This document shows positions 44,286 through 53,424 of a stretch of 64,000 nucleotides of DNA, one piece after another. Source of the stretch: an uncultured Chitinophaga sp. Lineage in GTDB: Bacteria > Bacteroidota > Bacteroidia > Chitinophagales > Chitinophagaceae. The notes beneath the pieces were generated by a model. That model was not told the DNA's origin and searched no databases. It was given only the letters and a program-made list of their open reading frames with translations. The translations under genes were made by a program, and so were the position numbers. Where the stretch lies: the NCBI RefSeq assembly GCF_937898475.1, contig NZ_CALEJS010000029.1:51755-115754 (forward strand). The letters run 5' to 3'. How positions within the stretch are numbered: the first letter of the stretch is position 1; the number at the start of each line of letters is the position of its first letter.

Positions 44286-45281
44286 ATGAACAGGAAAAAT
44301 TTAATCATCCACGTTATTTTATTGCTCTCCGCTTGTAAAGCCGGTAATATGCAGACAATTGGTACTATTGAAAAGACAGACAAGGGCCTGGAGGCGATCA
44401 TCAATGCCGATGCCCGGGTAGAGATCATTGCAGACGGGTTTGACTGGTCAGAAGGCCCGCTTTGGATACCGGAGCAGCAAATGCTGCTTTTCTCAGATAT
44501 TCCACAGAATAAGGTGTATAAATGGACGCCGGACAATGGGCTGGAAACCTATCTTACACCTTCCGGCTATACGGGGCCTACGCCCCGCGGCGGTGAGCTG
44601 GGCTCCAATGCCCTGTTGCTGAACAGGGAGGGCAAACTGGTGCTTTGCCAGCATGGCGACCGCCGCCTGGCCGTGATGGATACTGCCCTGGAGCACCCTG
44701 CACCGGTGTTCAGTGCTGTAGCCGATAATTACCAGGGCAAAAAATTCAACAGCCCTAATGATGTAACGATGCGCAGCAATGGCGACTACTTCTTTACAGA
44801 TCCTCCTTATGGTATGGAGCAGCGGGAGAACGATCCGGTCCGCGAACTGCCGTTTCATGGTGTGTTCAAGGTTAGTGCTGGCGGAGCGGTAACCCTGCTG
44901 ACAGATTCCATTACCCGGCCCAATGGCATTGTGTTCACACCAGATGAAAAGACATTGATCGTTGCCAATTCAGATCCCGGGAAAGCCGTGTGGTACATGT
45001 TTGATATGGGACCTGGTGATGTGCTGACCAATCCGCGCATCCTGCGGGATGTGACCGAAGAGGCCAAAACACAAACCGGCCTGCCCGACGGTATGAAGAT
45101 AGACCGCCAGGGGAATATCTTTGCTACCGGTCCCGGCGGCATATGGATCTTTGATAAGTCTGGTAAGCTGCTGGGCAAAATCAAAGGGCCGGTAGCGATG
45201 TCTAACTGTGCGCTGGCGGAGGATGATACGGTGCTGTACATTACGGCAGACCGCTATGTGCTGCGGGTGAAGATGCGATAA
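44286..45281 (+). CDS. SMP-30/gluconolactonase family lipoprotein
   Basis: A six-bladed beta-propeller lactonase. The signal MNRKNLIIHVILLLSACKAG has a lipobox (LLSAC), so it is probably an envelope lipoprotein. Core motifs are GFDWSEGPLWIPEQQ, NSPNDVTMRSNGDYFFTDPPYG, RPNGIVFTPDEKTLIVANSD, GLPDGMKIDRQGNIF and TGPGGIWIF, containing the Glu, Asn and Asp metal ligands of the family. The length is 331. The substrate may be gluconolactone or another sugar lactone, which would fit the nearby sugar dehydrogenase. It is followed by a hairpin terminator at 45307-45335. Confidence 0.9.
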   Translation: MNRKNLIIHVILLLSACKAGNMQTIGTIEKTDKGLEAIINADARVEIIADGFDWSEGPLWIPEQQMLLFSDIPQNKVYKWTPDNGLETYLTPSGYTGPTPRGGELGSNALLLNREGKLVLCQHGDRRLAVMDTALEHPAPVFSAVADNYQGKKFNSPNDVTMRSNGDYFFTDPPYGMEQRENDPVRELPFHGVFKVSAGGAVTLLTDSITRPNGIVFTPDEKTLIVANSDPGKAVWYMFDMGPGDVLTNPRILRDVTEEAKTQTGLPDGMKIDRQGNIFATGPGGIWIFDKSGKLLGKIKGPVAMSNCALAEDDTVLYITADRYVLRVKMR

Positions 45282-45306
45282 TAAGAAATACGGACTACAG
45301 ATATTG

Positions 45307-45335
45307 AAAAGGATCGCCTGCATGGCGGTCCTTTT
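45307..45335 (+). terminator. Intrinsic terminator after the SMP-30 gene
   Basis: AAAAGGATCGCC, loop TGCAT, GGCGGTCCTTTT: a 12-bp stem with one G-T wobble, ending in a T run 26 bp after the stop. The A-run on the left arm makes it usable in both directions. Confidence 0.7.
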
Positions 45336-45456
45336 CAGCTTTCATAATGCCTGCTTCAGGGTGCTGCTGGTCCGCCCCGCCGTTTAGTTATTTTTCCCGG
45401 GCTGAGGTCAACCTACTTTTACATCATCAAATTGCAAACGCTAAAAAAGTTACATT

Positions 45457-45849
45457 ATGAACCTTCAAAAGATGATGCTCACAGGCGCATTCGTGATAGC
45501 CGCCACCTTCAGCGCACAGGCACAACAAAAAGGTGTTCACCGCACCGATCTTCAACAGCATGATCTCAGCATTGCCGGCCGCGAAGCCGTACAGGTACGG
45601 GTTGACATTGATCCGGGCGTAACGGCCGTTAAGCACCATCATCCCGGTGAAGAGATCGTTTATGCGCTTAAAGGCACCCTGGAATATAAGTTGGAAGGCA
45701 GACCGCCAGTAATACTTCAACCGGGGGAGGTTTTATTTATTCCGGCCGGCACACCGCATGAAGTCACCAATATTGGTAAGGAAACGGGAAGCGAGCTGGC
45801 TACTTATATTGTTGAAAAGGGAAAGCCGCTGGTAAGGGTGGTGAAATAA
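45457..45849 (+). CDS. Secreted cupin-domain protein
   Basis: A signal peptide (MLTGAFVIAATFSAQA-QQ) is followed by a single cupin barrel: VDIDPGVTAVKHHHPGEEIVYALKGTLEY carries the metal-binding His-His-Glu pattern and PGEVLFIPAGTPHEV the second His. The length (130) is usual for small periplasmic cupins. The substrate is unknown; it could be a dioxygenase-like or sugar-binding cupin. It has its own start region with a TACTTTTA -7-like word at about 45412. It precedes the oxidoreductase gene by 101 bp. Confidence 0.88.
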   Translation: MNLQKMMLTGAFVIAATFSAQAQQKGVHRTDLQQHDLSIAGREAVQVRVDIDPGVTAVKHHHPGEEIVYALKGTLEYKLEGRPPVILQPGEVLFIPAGTPHEVTNIGKETGSELATYIVEKGKPLVRVVK

Positions 45850-45950
45850 CCGCATATGACGTTTATGACCCCATTGCAATGTATTCATACAATTTTTTCC
45901 CTCATCCACGATCTTTTTTATATTTTACACAGATCACAAATTTCCATGCA

Positions 45951-47027
45951 ATGAAACGTCATCGTTTACTTCCACTCTTACTAATACTGTTATTCCACTT
46001 TGCTGCCAGCGCACAGCAAACCACTTTACAGGTAGCCCTGGCGGGTATGAATCACGACCATGTACACACGATCCTGTCACGCTGGAAGAAAGGCGATGTG
46101 AAGATCCTGGGTATTGCAGAACCGGATCAGCAGCTTATCCAGCGCCTGCAGAAGCGCTACCAGCTGCCGGATAACATCTTCTACAAAGATGTGCCCACAA
46201 TGCTCAGCCATGTCAAGCCGGATGCCGTGCTGGCCTTCAATGCCATTTCAGATCACCTGGCGGTGGTAGAAGCCTGTGCGCCTAAAGGCATTCCCGTAAT
46301 GGTGGAAAAGCCGCTGGCTACTACTGTAAAAGATGCCAACCGCATTGCAGCACTGGCTGCCCAGTATCACATACCTGTGCTGACCAACTATGAAACCACC
46401 TGGTACAACAGCAACCAGCAGGTATTTGAACTGGTTGGGCAGCAGGAGATAGGCCCTATCCGCAAGATGATCGTACATGACGGCCACGAAGGCCCGAAAG
46501 AAATAGGCTGCAGTGCCGACTTCCTGAAATGGCTGACAGACCCGGTAAAGAATGGCGCCGGTGCATTGATGGACTTTGGCTGCTATGGCGCCAACCTCAT
46601 GACATGGCTCATGAATGGCAAAGCGCCCCGTGCGGTGATGGCCGTTACGCACCAGATCAAACCTGACGTTTATCCCAAAGTGGATGATGACGCCACCATA
46701 CTACTGGAATACCCGGATGCCACCGGTATCATAGAGGCTTCCTGGAACTGGCCTTACAGCATCAAAGACCTGGAAGTGTTTGGCAAAACAGGATACCTGC
46801 ATGCCCTGAACCCTGACCATCTCCAGGGCAGAAAGAAAGACAGCAGCTATCCCATCACGATCAAACCGGCACAATACCGCGATAATCTTACTTACCTGGA
46901 AGCCGTGCTGAAAGGAGGTTTTAAACCCGGAAACGATCTCTCCTCACTGGAGAACAATCTCATCGTGGTGAGGATACTGGAAGCCGCGCGTAAATCAGCC
47001 AAAGAAGGGAAACGCATTTTCTTGTGA
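45951..47027 (+). CDS. Secreted Gfo/Idh/MocA family oxidoreductase
   Basis: An NAD(P)-dependent sugar or inositol dehydrogenase fold. The start at ATG 45951 gives a signal peptide (MKRHRLLPLLLILLFHFAASA-QQ); the longer frame from 45879 only adds Phe-rich sequence. The Rossmann domain contains VALAGMNHDHVHTIL, PDAVLAFNAISDHLAVVEACA and PVMVEKPLATTVKDAN (the EKP motif), and the C-terminal domain has GALMDFGCYGANLMTWLM. It is unusual in being secreted, as many Bacteroidota members are. It is probably linked to sugar oxidation with the neighbouring lactonase and cupin genes. Confidence 0.9.
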   Translation: MKRHRLLPLLLILLFHFAASAQQTTLQVALAGMNHDHVHTILSRWKKGDVKILGIAEPDQQLIQRLQKRYQLPDNIFYKDVPTMLSHVKPDAVLAFNAISDHLAVVEACAPKGIPVMVEKPLATTVKDANRIAALAAQYHIPVLTNYETTWYNSNQQVFELVGQQEIGPIRKMIVHDGHEGPKEIGCSADFLKWLTDPVKNGAGALMDFGCYGANLMTWLMNGKAPRAVMAVTHQIKPDVYPKVDDDATILLEYPDATGIIEASWNWPYSIKDLEVFGKTGYLHALNPDHLQGRKKDSSYPITIKPAQYRDNLTYLEAVLKGGFKPGNDLSSLENNLIVVRILEAARKSAKEGKRIFL

Positions 47028-47056
47028 TTCTGCGTTTTTTTTAGTTATTTAACCTT

Positions 47057-48253
47057 ATGATGAATACCCTCCACAAATGCCTGGCCCTTTGTGGCTGTGG
47101 CCTGTTACTGTCAGCATCTGTCTGCGCGCAATCCTGGAAAAAGATACACGCCAATGCCATCCTGGTAGATACGCATAATGACGTGCTGTCTTCGGCCACC
47201 ATGAAAGGCATGGATATCTCGCAGCACCTGGATGGTAAAACACATTCAGACCTTCCGCGCTTCCGGCAGGGCGGCGTAGACGTACAGGTATTCTCCATCT
47301 TCTGCGATGAGCGTTTCGGTAAGGATACCGCCTTTACGTTCGCCAATATCGAAATAGATTCTCTCTACGCTATTGCCGCCCGCAACACGGATAAGATGGC
47401 TATCGTAAGCACGCCTGCGGAACTGAAAAGGGCCCTGCGGCAGAAAAAAATGGCCGCCATGATAGGTGTGGAAGGCGGCCATATGATAGAAGACCAGTTG
47501 TCATACCTGGACAGCCTGTACCGCCGTGGTGCACGTTATCTTACGCTCACCTGGAATAATTCTACATCCTGGGCCAGTTCTGCCAAGGATGAAAGCCGGG
47601 ATAGCGTTCGCGCGCCACAGAAAGGGCTGAACGATTTTGGCAGGCAGGTGGTACGGCGCATGAATGAGCTGGGCATGATGGTAGATCTCTCGCATGTAGG
47701 AGAGCAGACCTTCTGGGATGCCATCAACACCAGCACTAAGCCGGTGATCGCGTCCCACAGCTGCGCTTATACCCTCTGCCCGGTGTTCCGGAACCTGAAA
47801 GATGAACAGATCAAAGCCGTTGCAAAGAATGACGGCGTGATACATGTTAACTTCTATTCGGGTTTCCTGGACAGTACCTATAACCGGCAGCAGCAACATT
47901 TTACGGAGGCGCACCGCAGTGAGGTGGACGCACTCAGAAAAGCCGGCAACAGCTTTTATGAGATCCAGGATATACTTTACAGCAAGTATCCGGATGAAGT
48001 ACAGCAGATGCGGGCGCCTATGAGCCTGCTCATCGATCATATCGACTATATCGTACGGCTTGCCGGTATTGATCATGTAGGACTGGGATCTGATTTTGAC
48101 GGGATAGAATCACCGCCCCGTGAGCTGAACGGTGTAGCGGATTATCCCTTGCTCACCAAAGCCCTGCTGGAAAGAGGCTATTCAAAGAAAGATGTGCGTA
48201 AGATACTGGGTGGAAATTTCATTCGCGTATTCAAGGCTAACAGCAAAAAATAA
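47057..48253 (+). CDS. Membrane dipeptidase (M19) with signal peptide
   Basis: A zinc dipeptidase of the renal-dipeptidase family, able to cleave L-D or D-containing dipeptides. Signal peptide: MNTLHKCLALCGCGLLLSAS-VCA-QS. Zinc ligands: the DTHND motif (NAILVDTHNDVLS, about 38-42), Glu in GVEGGHMIEDQ, His in VDLSHVG and in KPVIASHSCAYTL; GLGSDFDG closes the site. The length is 398. It stops 6 bp before the D-aminoacylase gene, so the two secreted hydrolases are translated together and probably act on D-amino-acid peptides from cell walls. Confidence 0.93.
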   Translation: MMNTLHKCLALCGCGLLLSASVCAQSWKKIHANAILVDTHNDVLSSATMKGMDISQHLDGKTHSDLPRFRQGGVDVQVFSIFCDERFGKDTAFTFANIEIDSLYAIAARNTDKMAIVSTPAELKRALRQKKMAAMIGVEGGHMIEDQLSYLDSLYRRGARYLTLTWNNSTSWASSAKDESRDSVRAPQKGLNDFGRQVVRRMNELGMMVDLSHVGEQTFWDAINTSTKPVIASHSCAYTLCPVFRNLKDEQIKAVAKNDGVIHVNFYSGFLDSTYNRQQQHFTEAHRSEVDALRKAGNSFYEIQDILYSKYPDEVQQMRAPMSLLIDHIDYIVRLAGIDHVGLGSDFDGIESPPRELNGVADYPLLTKALLERGYSKKDVRKILGGNFIRVFKANSKK

Positions 48254-48259
48254 CAACCT

Positions 48260-49843
48260 ATGTTCAGATGGTTCACCGGCATGGCCCTGCTGCTTGTCAG
48301 CATTACCGGCTATGCGCAGCAGCAGCAATGTGATATCCTGATCCGTAATGGCCGCATTATTGACGGCACGGGCAATTCCTGGTTCTATGGCGATGTGGCG
48401 GTAAAGGATGGCCGCATCCTGGCCGTTGGCAAACAGCTGGAAGGATGGGCGGCAAGCCGGACGATCGATGCAAAAGGACTGGTGGTAGCCCCTGGTTTTA
48501 TTGATGTGCACGGGCACGTGGAAGGCGGCATCTTTAATCGCCCTACGGCGGACAACTACATCTACGATGGGGTGACCACCATTGTTACCGGCAATTGCGG
48601 CGGGTCTTATGACGACCTGGGGTTATTTTTTCAGCGGATCGACAGCCTGCGGCCGGGCATCAATGTGGCATCGCTCTATGGTCATAACACTGCGCGAAGG
48701 ATCGTAATGGGCACAGCTAACCGGAAGGCCACCCCGGAAGAGCAGCAGCAGATGGAAAACCTCATGGAAAAGGCGATGAAGCAGGGCGCTGTAGGGCTCT
48801 CCACCGGTTTGATCTACATTCCCGGTACCTTTGCCAATACGGAAGAAGTGGTAGGCCTGGCCCAAAAAGCTGCGCAGTACAAAGGCGTATATGCTTCCCA
48901 TATCCGTAACGAAGAAAGCAAGGCCGCAGATGCTGTAAATGAAGCTATTCATATAGGCAAAGCGGCCAATATACCGGTAGAGATCTCACATTTCAAGGTG
49001 AGCGGCCGGGCCAACTGGGGCAAGTCTGTTAACATACTGGACTTAGTGAAACAGGCCCGTAAAGAGGGCTGGGATGTAAGCATTGATCAGTATCCCTATA
49101 CCGCGAGCAGCACGAATTTAGGCGTACGGCTGCCGGATTGGGCCCTTGCCGGCGGACAGGATTCTGTGAATGCGCGCCTGCACGATCCTGCCACGCGGGC
49201 CCGCATAAAGAAAGAGATGCTGGAGCAGCTGCACAGCTACAAGTATAAAGACTACAGCTATTGCGTGGTGGCCTATTATTCTGCAGATACCAGCTATAAC
49301 GGTAAAAGCATTACGGAGATCAACCGCTTACTGGGCCGCAAAGGCAAGGCAAAATTTGAAGCGGAGACTATTATGGACATGATTGAAAAAGGCGGCGCCC
49401 AGATGGTATATCACGGCATGAATGAAGACGATGTCCGCTACATCATGAAATATCCGTTCTGTATGGTAGGAGCCGATGCGGGTGTGCCCACACCGGGTAG
49501 AGGTATGCCGCATCCCCGTGCATATGGCACCAATGCGCGCATCCTTGGTAAGTATGTGCGCGATGAACAGCTGATCCCCCTGGAAGAAGCGATCCGGCGT
49601 ATGAGCTCACTGGCAGCGCAGAAATTCCAGCTGAAAGACCGTGGCCTTATCCGCGAAGGAATGGCTGCGGACATTGTGATCTTCGATGAAAAAACGGTAA
49701 ATGATAAAGCAACTTTTAATGAGCCGCACCAGTATGCCGTGGGATTTGAGTATGTATTGGTGAACGGGCAGCTGGAGCTGGATAAGGGAAAACATACGGG
49801 TGTGAGAAGCGGCCAACCTTTATATGGGCCGGCAAAAATGTAG
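48260..49843 (+). CDS. Secreted N-acyl-D-amino-acid deacylase (D-aminoacylase)
   Basis: An amidohydrolase that frees D-amino acids from N-acyl-D-amino acids. Signal peptide: MFRWFTGMALLLVSITGYA-QQ. Metal motifs include DVHGHVEGG (His-x-His), VTTIVTGNCGGS and YASHIRNEES; the C-terminal beta-sandwich has GMAADIVIFDEKTVND. The length of 527 is typical. It forms a two-gene unit with the M19 dipeptidase. It may release N-acyl peptides at the surface, feeding D-amino acid aminotransferase or racemase steps; no racemase is visible here. Confidence 0.92.
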   Translation: MFRWFTGMALLLVSITGYAQQQQCDILIRNGRIIDGTGNSWFYGDVAVKDGRILAVGKQLEGWAASRTIDAKGLVVAPGFIDVHGHVEGGIFNRPTADNYIYDGVTTIVTGNCGGSYDDLGLFFQRIDSLRPGINVASLYGHNTARRIVMGTANRKATPEEQQQMENLMEKAMKQGAVGLSTGLIYIPGTFANTEEVVGLAQKAAQYKGVYASHIRNEESKAADAVNEAIHIGKAANIPVEISHFKVSGRANWGKSVNILDLVKQARKEGWDVSIDQYPYTASSTNLGVRLPDWALAGGQDSVNARLHDPATRARIKKEMLEQLHSYKYKDYSYCVVAYYSADTSYNGKSITEINRLLGRKGKAKFEAETIMDMIEKGGAQMVYHGMNEDDVRYIMKYPFCMVGADAGVPTPGRGMPHPRAYGTNARILGKYVRDEQLIPLEEAIRRMSSLAAQKFQLKDRGLIREGMAADIVIFDEKTVNDKATFNEPHQYAVGFEYVLVNGQLELDKGKHTGVRSGQPLYGPAKM

Positions 49844-49930
49844 CTGTTAAAACGTTTCCCGGTATTTAACTTTTCTATAACTATGCAGGCTATAAATTGC
49901 AGTTTTTCTGTACCGAACCATTAGCATTAC

Positions 49931-51196
49931 ATGAGAACTTCAATTTTACTGGCCTTATTTTGCTGCACTACTGTTTTTAGCTTTGCCCGGGAAAAGGAAC
50001 ATCCGGACAGCCTGCTGGTAAAAAGGCAATTCTTTGCCTTACGCAATTTATTGATTAAGCAGGCTGCCGGAATGAAAGAGCAGGATCGTTTATACTATCA
50101 CTGCTTTACAGACAACTTCTTTAACCGGATGGACGCCAGCAACCGGAATATTGACCAGCTGCTGGAAAAATACCGCGGGCTACTGGCGTCTAAACAGTTT
50201 GTGACCCTGCTGCGGCTGAAGATCGATAACCTGGTAAAAAGTTACCGTTATAAGGAGGCGTATACCGTATCCACTCAATTACTATCGGATTATAAAGGAT
50301 ACTTGTCTCCCGATGAACAGGAAGACATTTTAAATGAGACTATCATCTGGGAAAGCCTGCAGCATGCTCCTCCCCAGCAGCTAAGCGTCACTGAAGATAC
50401 CAGGATACCGTATCAGCGGGATATGGCGGGCCTGATCAATATTCCCGTCCGCATTACCGATACTACACAGCAATTTGTGTTCGATACCGGCGCAAATATT
50501 TCCGTGATCACAGAAAGCGATGCGAAGCGCAATGGGCTACTGGCAGGGGAGAAATATTTTGAAGTGATCGCTGCTACCGGCATCAGGGTAAAAGCCCGCA
50601 CGGCGGTAGTGAAAGAGATGAAGATAGGTGACCATATCCTGGTAAAGGATGCTGTCTTTATGATCTTCCCTGACAGCGCCCTTACTTTTGGTCCCTATAA
50701 GATCCAGGGCATTATCGGATTCCCAGTAATAGAACAGATGGGTGAGATCAGGATCAGCGACACACTTCTGACAGTACCCCGCGAACCGGTACAGGCGCCC
50801 TTCGCAAATTTTGGCCTGGATAAGTTAATGCCGGTGCTGAACGTCGGGTATCGTACAGACAGCCTGCCCTTTACTTTCGATACCGGCGCGGCTGCTACTG
50901 ATCTTAACCTGCCTTTCTACAACAAATACCAGGAGGAGATAAAAGCCACCAACAGCCTGCATGATAAACAGTTTGGCAGTGCAGGCGGCAACGTTAAGAT
51001 CAGCAGCTATAAACTGCCGGAAGTTGCGCTGCAGATAGCCGGCAAAACATTCCGTTTAAAGAATGCACCGGTAAAGACAGCCGCTGTAACAGAGAATGAT
51101 CAATATTATTATGGCAACATCGGGCAGGATCTTATGCGCCGGTTCCGTGAAATGGTGATCAATTTCAGGTATATGTATGTTGATTTTAGAGACTAG
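49931..51196 (+). CDS. Secreted aspartyl protease family protein (retropepsin-like, two active-site motifs)
   Basis: Signal peptide MRTSILLALFCCTTVFSFA, then a helical N-terminal domain (about 25-135) and two tandem retropepsin-like halves, with FDTGANISVI (about residue 180) and FDTGAAATDL (about 317). The DTG motifs in tandem form one pepsin-like active site within a single chain. Strands with IQGIIGFPVIEQM and YYGNIGQDLMRRF mark each half's end (the hydrophobic-hydrophobic-Gly element). The length is 421. Its stop overlaps the threonine synthase stop by 11 bp on the opposite strand. Confidence 0.88.
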   Translation: MRTSILLALFCCTTVFSFAREKEHPDSLLVKRQFFALRNLLIKQAAGMKEQDRLYYHCFTDNFFNRMDASNRNIDQLLEKYRGLLASKQFVTLLRLKIDNLVKSYRYKEAYTVSTQLLSDYKGYLSPDEQEDILNETIIWESLQHAPPQQLSVTEDTRIPYQRDMAGLINIPVRITDTTQQFVFDTGANISVITESDAKRNGLLAGEKYFEVIAATGIRVKARTAVVKEMKIGDHILVKDAVFMIFPDSALTFGPYKIQGIIGFPVIEQMGEIRISDTLLTVPREPVQAPFANFGLDKLMPVLNVGYRTDSLPFTFDTGAAATDLNLPFYNKYQEEIKATNSLHDKQFGSAGGNVKISSYKLPEVALQIAGKTFRLKNAPVKTAAVTENDQYYYGNIGQDLMRRFREMVINFRYMYVDFRD

Positions 51197-52388
51197 CAGC
51201 CGGGTTAATATTCAGGTTCTCGAGGTATTTATAACCTGAACCGGTATTCAGCAGCAGGATATTTTCATCCGCCTGCAGGTGTCCTTCCTGCAACAGCTGA
51301 GGCAGGGCGGCTATCAGCGCTGCACCTTCAGGCGCCGCCAGGATACCTTCTTTACGCGCCAGCATGATCATATTGGCTTTAATGTCTTCTTCGCTGATGG
51401 CGATGCAGTGCCCGTTTGACTGATGCAATACATCCATCATAAGCGGTTCTGCAAAGGGCCGCGGCACTGCCAGTCCGTTAGCGATGGAAGGCTGTCCATT
51501 GTACTTTTTGGAATTGGGTTGTGATCCGTTCCAGGTGCTTACTACCGGCTGGCAGTTAGCTGCCTGCACGGCGATCATGCGGGGCAGTTTGCCGGAGATC
51601 CATCCCAGGGCCTGCATTTCCTGGAATGCTTTCCAGAGGCCTATCAGGCCGGTACCGCCGCCGGTAGGATATAGAATTACATCCGGCAGGTTCCATTCCA
51701 GCTGTTCTGCGATTTCATAGCCCATGGTTTTCTTTCCTTCCAGGCGATAGGGCTCTTTAAAGGTAGAAATATCGAAGCAGTCACGTTCCTGTTTAATGCG
51801 GGCGGCTTCGGCTGCACAATCGTTGATCAGGCCATCTACCAGCACCAGTTCTGCACCGTACATCCAGCACTCTTCCCTGAAGATCTTTGGCGTATGCCGG
51901 GGCATCACAACAATAGCCCGCATGCCTGCTGCAGCGCAATAAGCGCTCATGGCTCCGCCTGCATTGCCCGCGGTGGGTACGATGCAACGTTCTACACCAA
52001 ACTCTTTAGCTTTTGATATGGCGGCGCTGAGGCCCCTGGCTTTGAATGATCCGGTTGGGTTCTGGGATTCATCTTTCCAGTATAACCTGTCAAATCCCAG
52101 CAGTCCGGGAATAGTACGCAAGGTTTGCAGCGGCGTCATGCCTTCGCCCAGTGTTACGATGTTCTCTACATCAAAGACGGGGAGCATTTCCAGGTAGCGC
52201 CACATATTTTCTGAGTGGGCAGGCAGCACTTCGCGTGAAAGCGGTACAATATCTGCCGTGTCATATTGTGCTACCAGGGGAGCATTGCAGCATACGGAGG
52301 TTTGATGCAGCTGGAATGGATCATAGTGCTGGCCGCAGTGACTGCATTGCAGGGCGTGCAGCATAGATAATGTCTGAATTGTTCTCAT
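51186..52388 (-). CDS. thrC: Threonine synthase
   Basis: A PLP enzyme that converts O-phosphohomoserine to threonine. The N-terminus has a CxxC...C pattern (LQCSHCGQHY...SVCCNAP), then VTLGEGMTPLQTL, NPTGSFKARG with the PLP-binding Lys, PTAGNAGGAMSAYCAA and YPTGGGTGLIGLW (phosphate loop). The length (400) matches the zinc-ribbon-bearing form of threonine synthase. The other thr genes are not nearby. A LysR-type gene sits upstream on the same strand, with a -7 box and a palindrome between. Confidence 0.85.
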   Translation of the reverse strand: MRTIQTLSMLHALQCSHCGQHYDPFQLHQTSVCCNAPLVAQYDTADIVPLSREVLPAHSENMWRYLEMLPVFDVENIVTLGEGMTPLQTLRTIPGLLGFDRLYWKDESQNPTGSFKARGLSAAISKAKEFGVERCIVPTAGNAGGAMSAYCAAAGMRAIVVMPRHTPKIFREECWMYGAELVLVDGLINDCAAEAARIKQERDCFDISTFKEPYRLEGKKTMGYEIAEQLEWNLPDVILYPTGGGTGLIGLWKAFQEMQALGWISGKLPRMIAVQAANCQPVVSTWNGSQPNSKKYNGQPSIANGLAVPRPFAEPLMMDVLHQSNGHCIAISEEDIKANMIMLARKEGILAAPEGAALIAALPQLLQEGHLQADENILLLNTGSGYKYLENLNINPAASL

Positions 52389-52415
52389 AAGCCGATTGTT
52401 GAAGTCTCAACACGT

Positions 52416-52463
52416 CAAAGGTACTCAGCCCATCCCTTTGCAGGTTATACTAAATATGCATAT
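52416..52463 (-). promoter_or_regulatory. Threonine synthase promoter with upstream palindrome
   Basis: On the minus strand TACCTTTG (52423-52416) fits the -7 consensus, 27 bp before the ATG at 52388. The palindrome ATATGCATAT (52454-52463) lies about 30 bp upstream of it, where a LysR activator would bind. A -33 TTG is not obvious, as expected for an activated promoter. Confidence 0.45.
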
Positions 52464-52467
52464 ACTA

Positions 52468-53373
52468 TTACCTGGGGTTATACTGTTTGCGGGCCAGCTT
52501 TATAAAAATATTGTTGATCTGGTCATCGCTGGTGCCCTGCCGCTGCATGAAAAAGAAGGAGCGGTGGATCTTTAATCCGGGGATATCAATACGAACCAGT
52601 TCACCGCTCTGAATAAGCCTTTCCACGGATCGTTGGGGCAGGAACCCCAGGCAGGTATCGCTCATAAGGAAATTTTTCAGCGCCTCTGTTCCACCGAGGA
52701 TAATACGGTTATTAATGTCCTGTATAGAGATGCCAAATGGCGCCAGTGCTTCCGCCACTGCGGCCAGGGTGCCGCTGCCTCTTTCGCGCAGCGCTACCGG
52801 TATGGTTCTCAGCTCTTCTACCATTACCCGTTTCTTTTTTGCCAGGGGGCTGCTGTGATGACACACGGGGATCACTTCATCTTTCATGAAGAATTTGTAT
52901 TGCACCGTGGTATGTTTATTTCTGCTTTCAGTAATACCGAGGTCAATTTCCTGTTCCAGCAATGCGCGCAGTATATTCTCTGAATTGCTGTTCAGCAGCC
53001 GCAGCTGGATATGCGGGTATTGCTGGTGGAAGCTGGACAGGATGCCTGGTATTACATACAACGATATAGTCGTACTGGCGCCTACTACCAGGGAGCCTTT
53101 CGCCTGCTGTTTGCCTGAGAGGCTGCTGAGATTGAACTGCATATTCCGCTGCAGTTCTTTAGCCTGTTTTACGTGGTCAAACAGGATCTTTCCTGCGGCT
53201 GTCAGCTGTATGGTACTGCCTTTCCGTTCAAAAAAGCTGAGTTTGAACTGGTTTTCCAGCAGGCGTATATGTTTGCTGATGGATGGCTGGGTCATATACA
53301 ATACCTCTGCCGCTTTTGAGAAGCTGAGCAGGCGGGCGGTCTCATAAAAGGCTTCATAGCTGATGGCAAGCAT
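52468..53373 (-). CDS. LysR-type transcriptional regulator
   Basis: N-terminal winged HTH (YEAFYETARLLSFSKAAEVL, YMTQPSISKHIRLLENQF) and a periplasmic-binding-protein-like effector domain (about 90-295: GSLVVGASTTISLYVIPGIL). Length 301, all normal. It is likely to regulate threonine synthase, whose promoter region (52389-52467) contains a palindrome; the gene order places it just upstream. The effector is unknown; a metabolite of the threonine pathway is a guess. Confidence 0.92.
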   Translation of the reverse strand: MLAISYEAFYETARLLSFSKAAEVLYMTQPSISKHIRLLENQFKLSFFERKGSTIQLTAAGKILFDHVKQAKELQRNMQFNLSSLSGKQQAKGSLVVGASTTISLYVIPGILSSFHQQYPHIQLRLLNSNSENILRALLEQEIDLGITESRNKHTTVQYKFFMKDEVIPVCHHSSPLAKKKRVMVEELRTIPVALRERGSGTLAAVAEALAPFGISIQDINNRIILGGTEALKNFLMSDTCLGFLPQRSVERLIQSGELVRIDIPGLKIHRSFFFMQRQGTSDDQINNIFIKLARKQYNPR

Positions 53374-53424
53374 GGACGGTTGTTTATAAGGCTAATGTAC
53401 TGGGAATTCCGGATAATTTACTTT

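Noticed and set aside
51186..51196. 11-bp overlap of convergent stops as a special feature
   Set aside because: Overlapping convergent stops are common in compact genomes.
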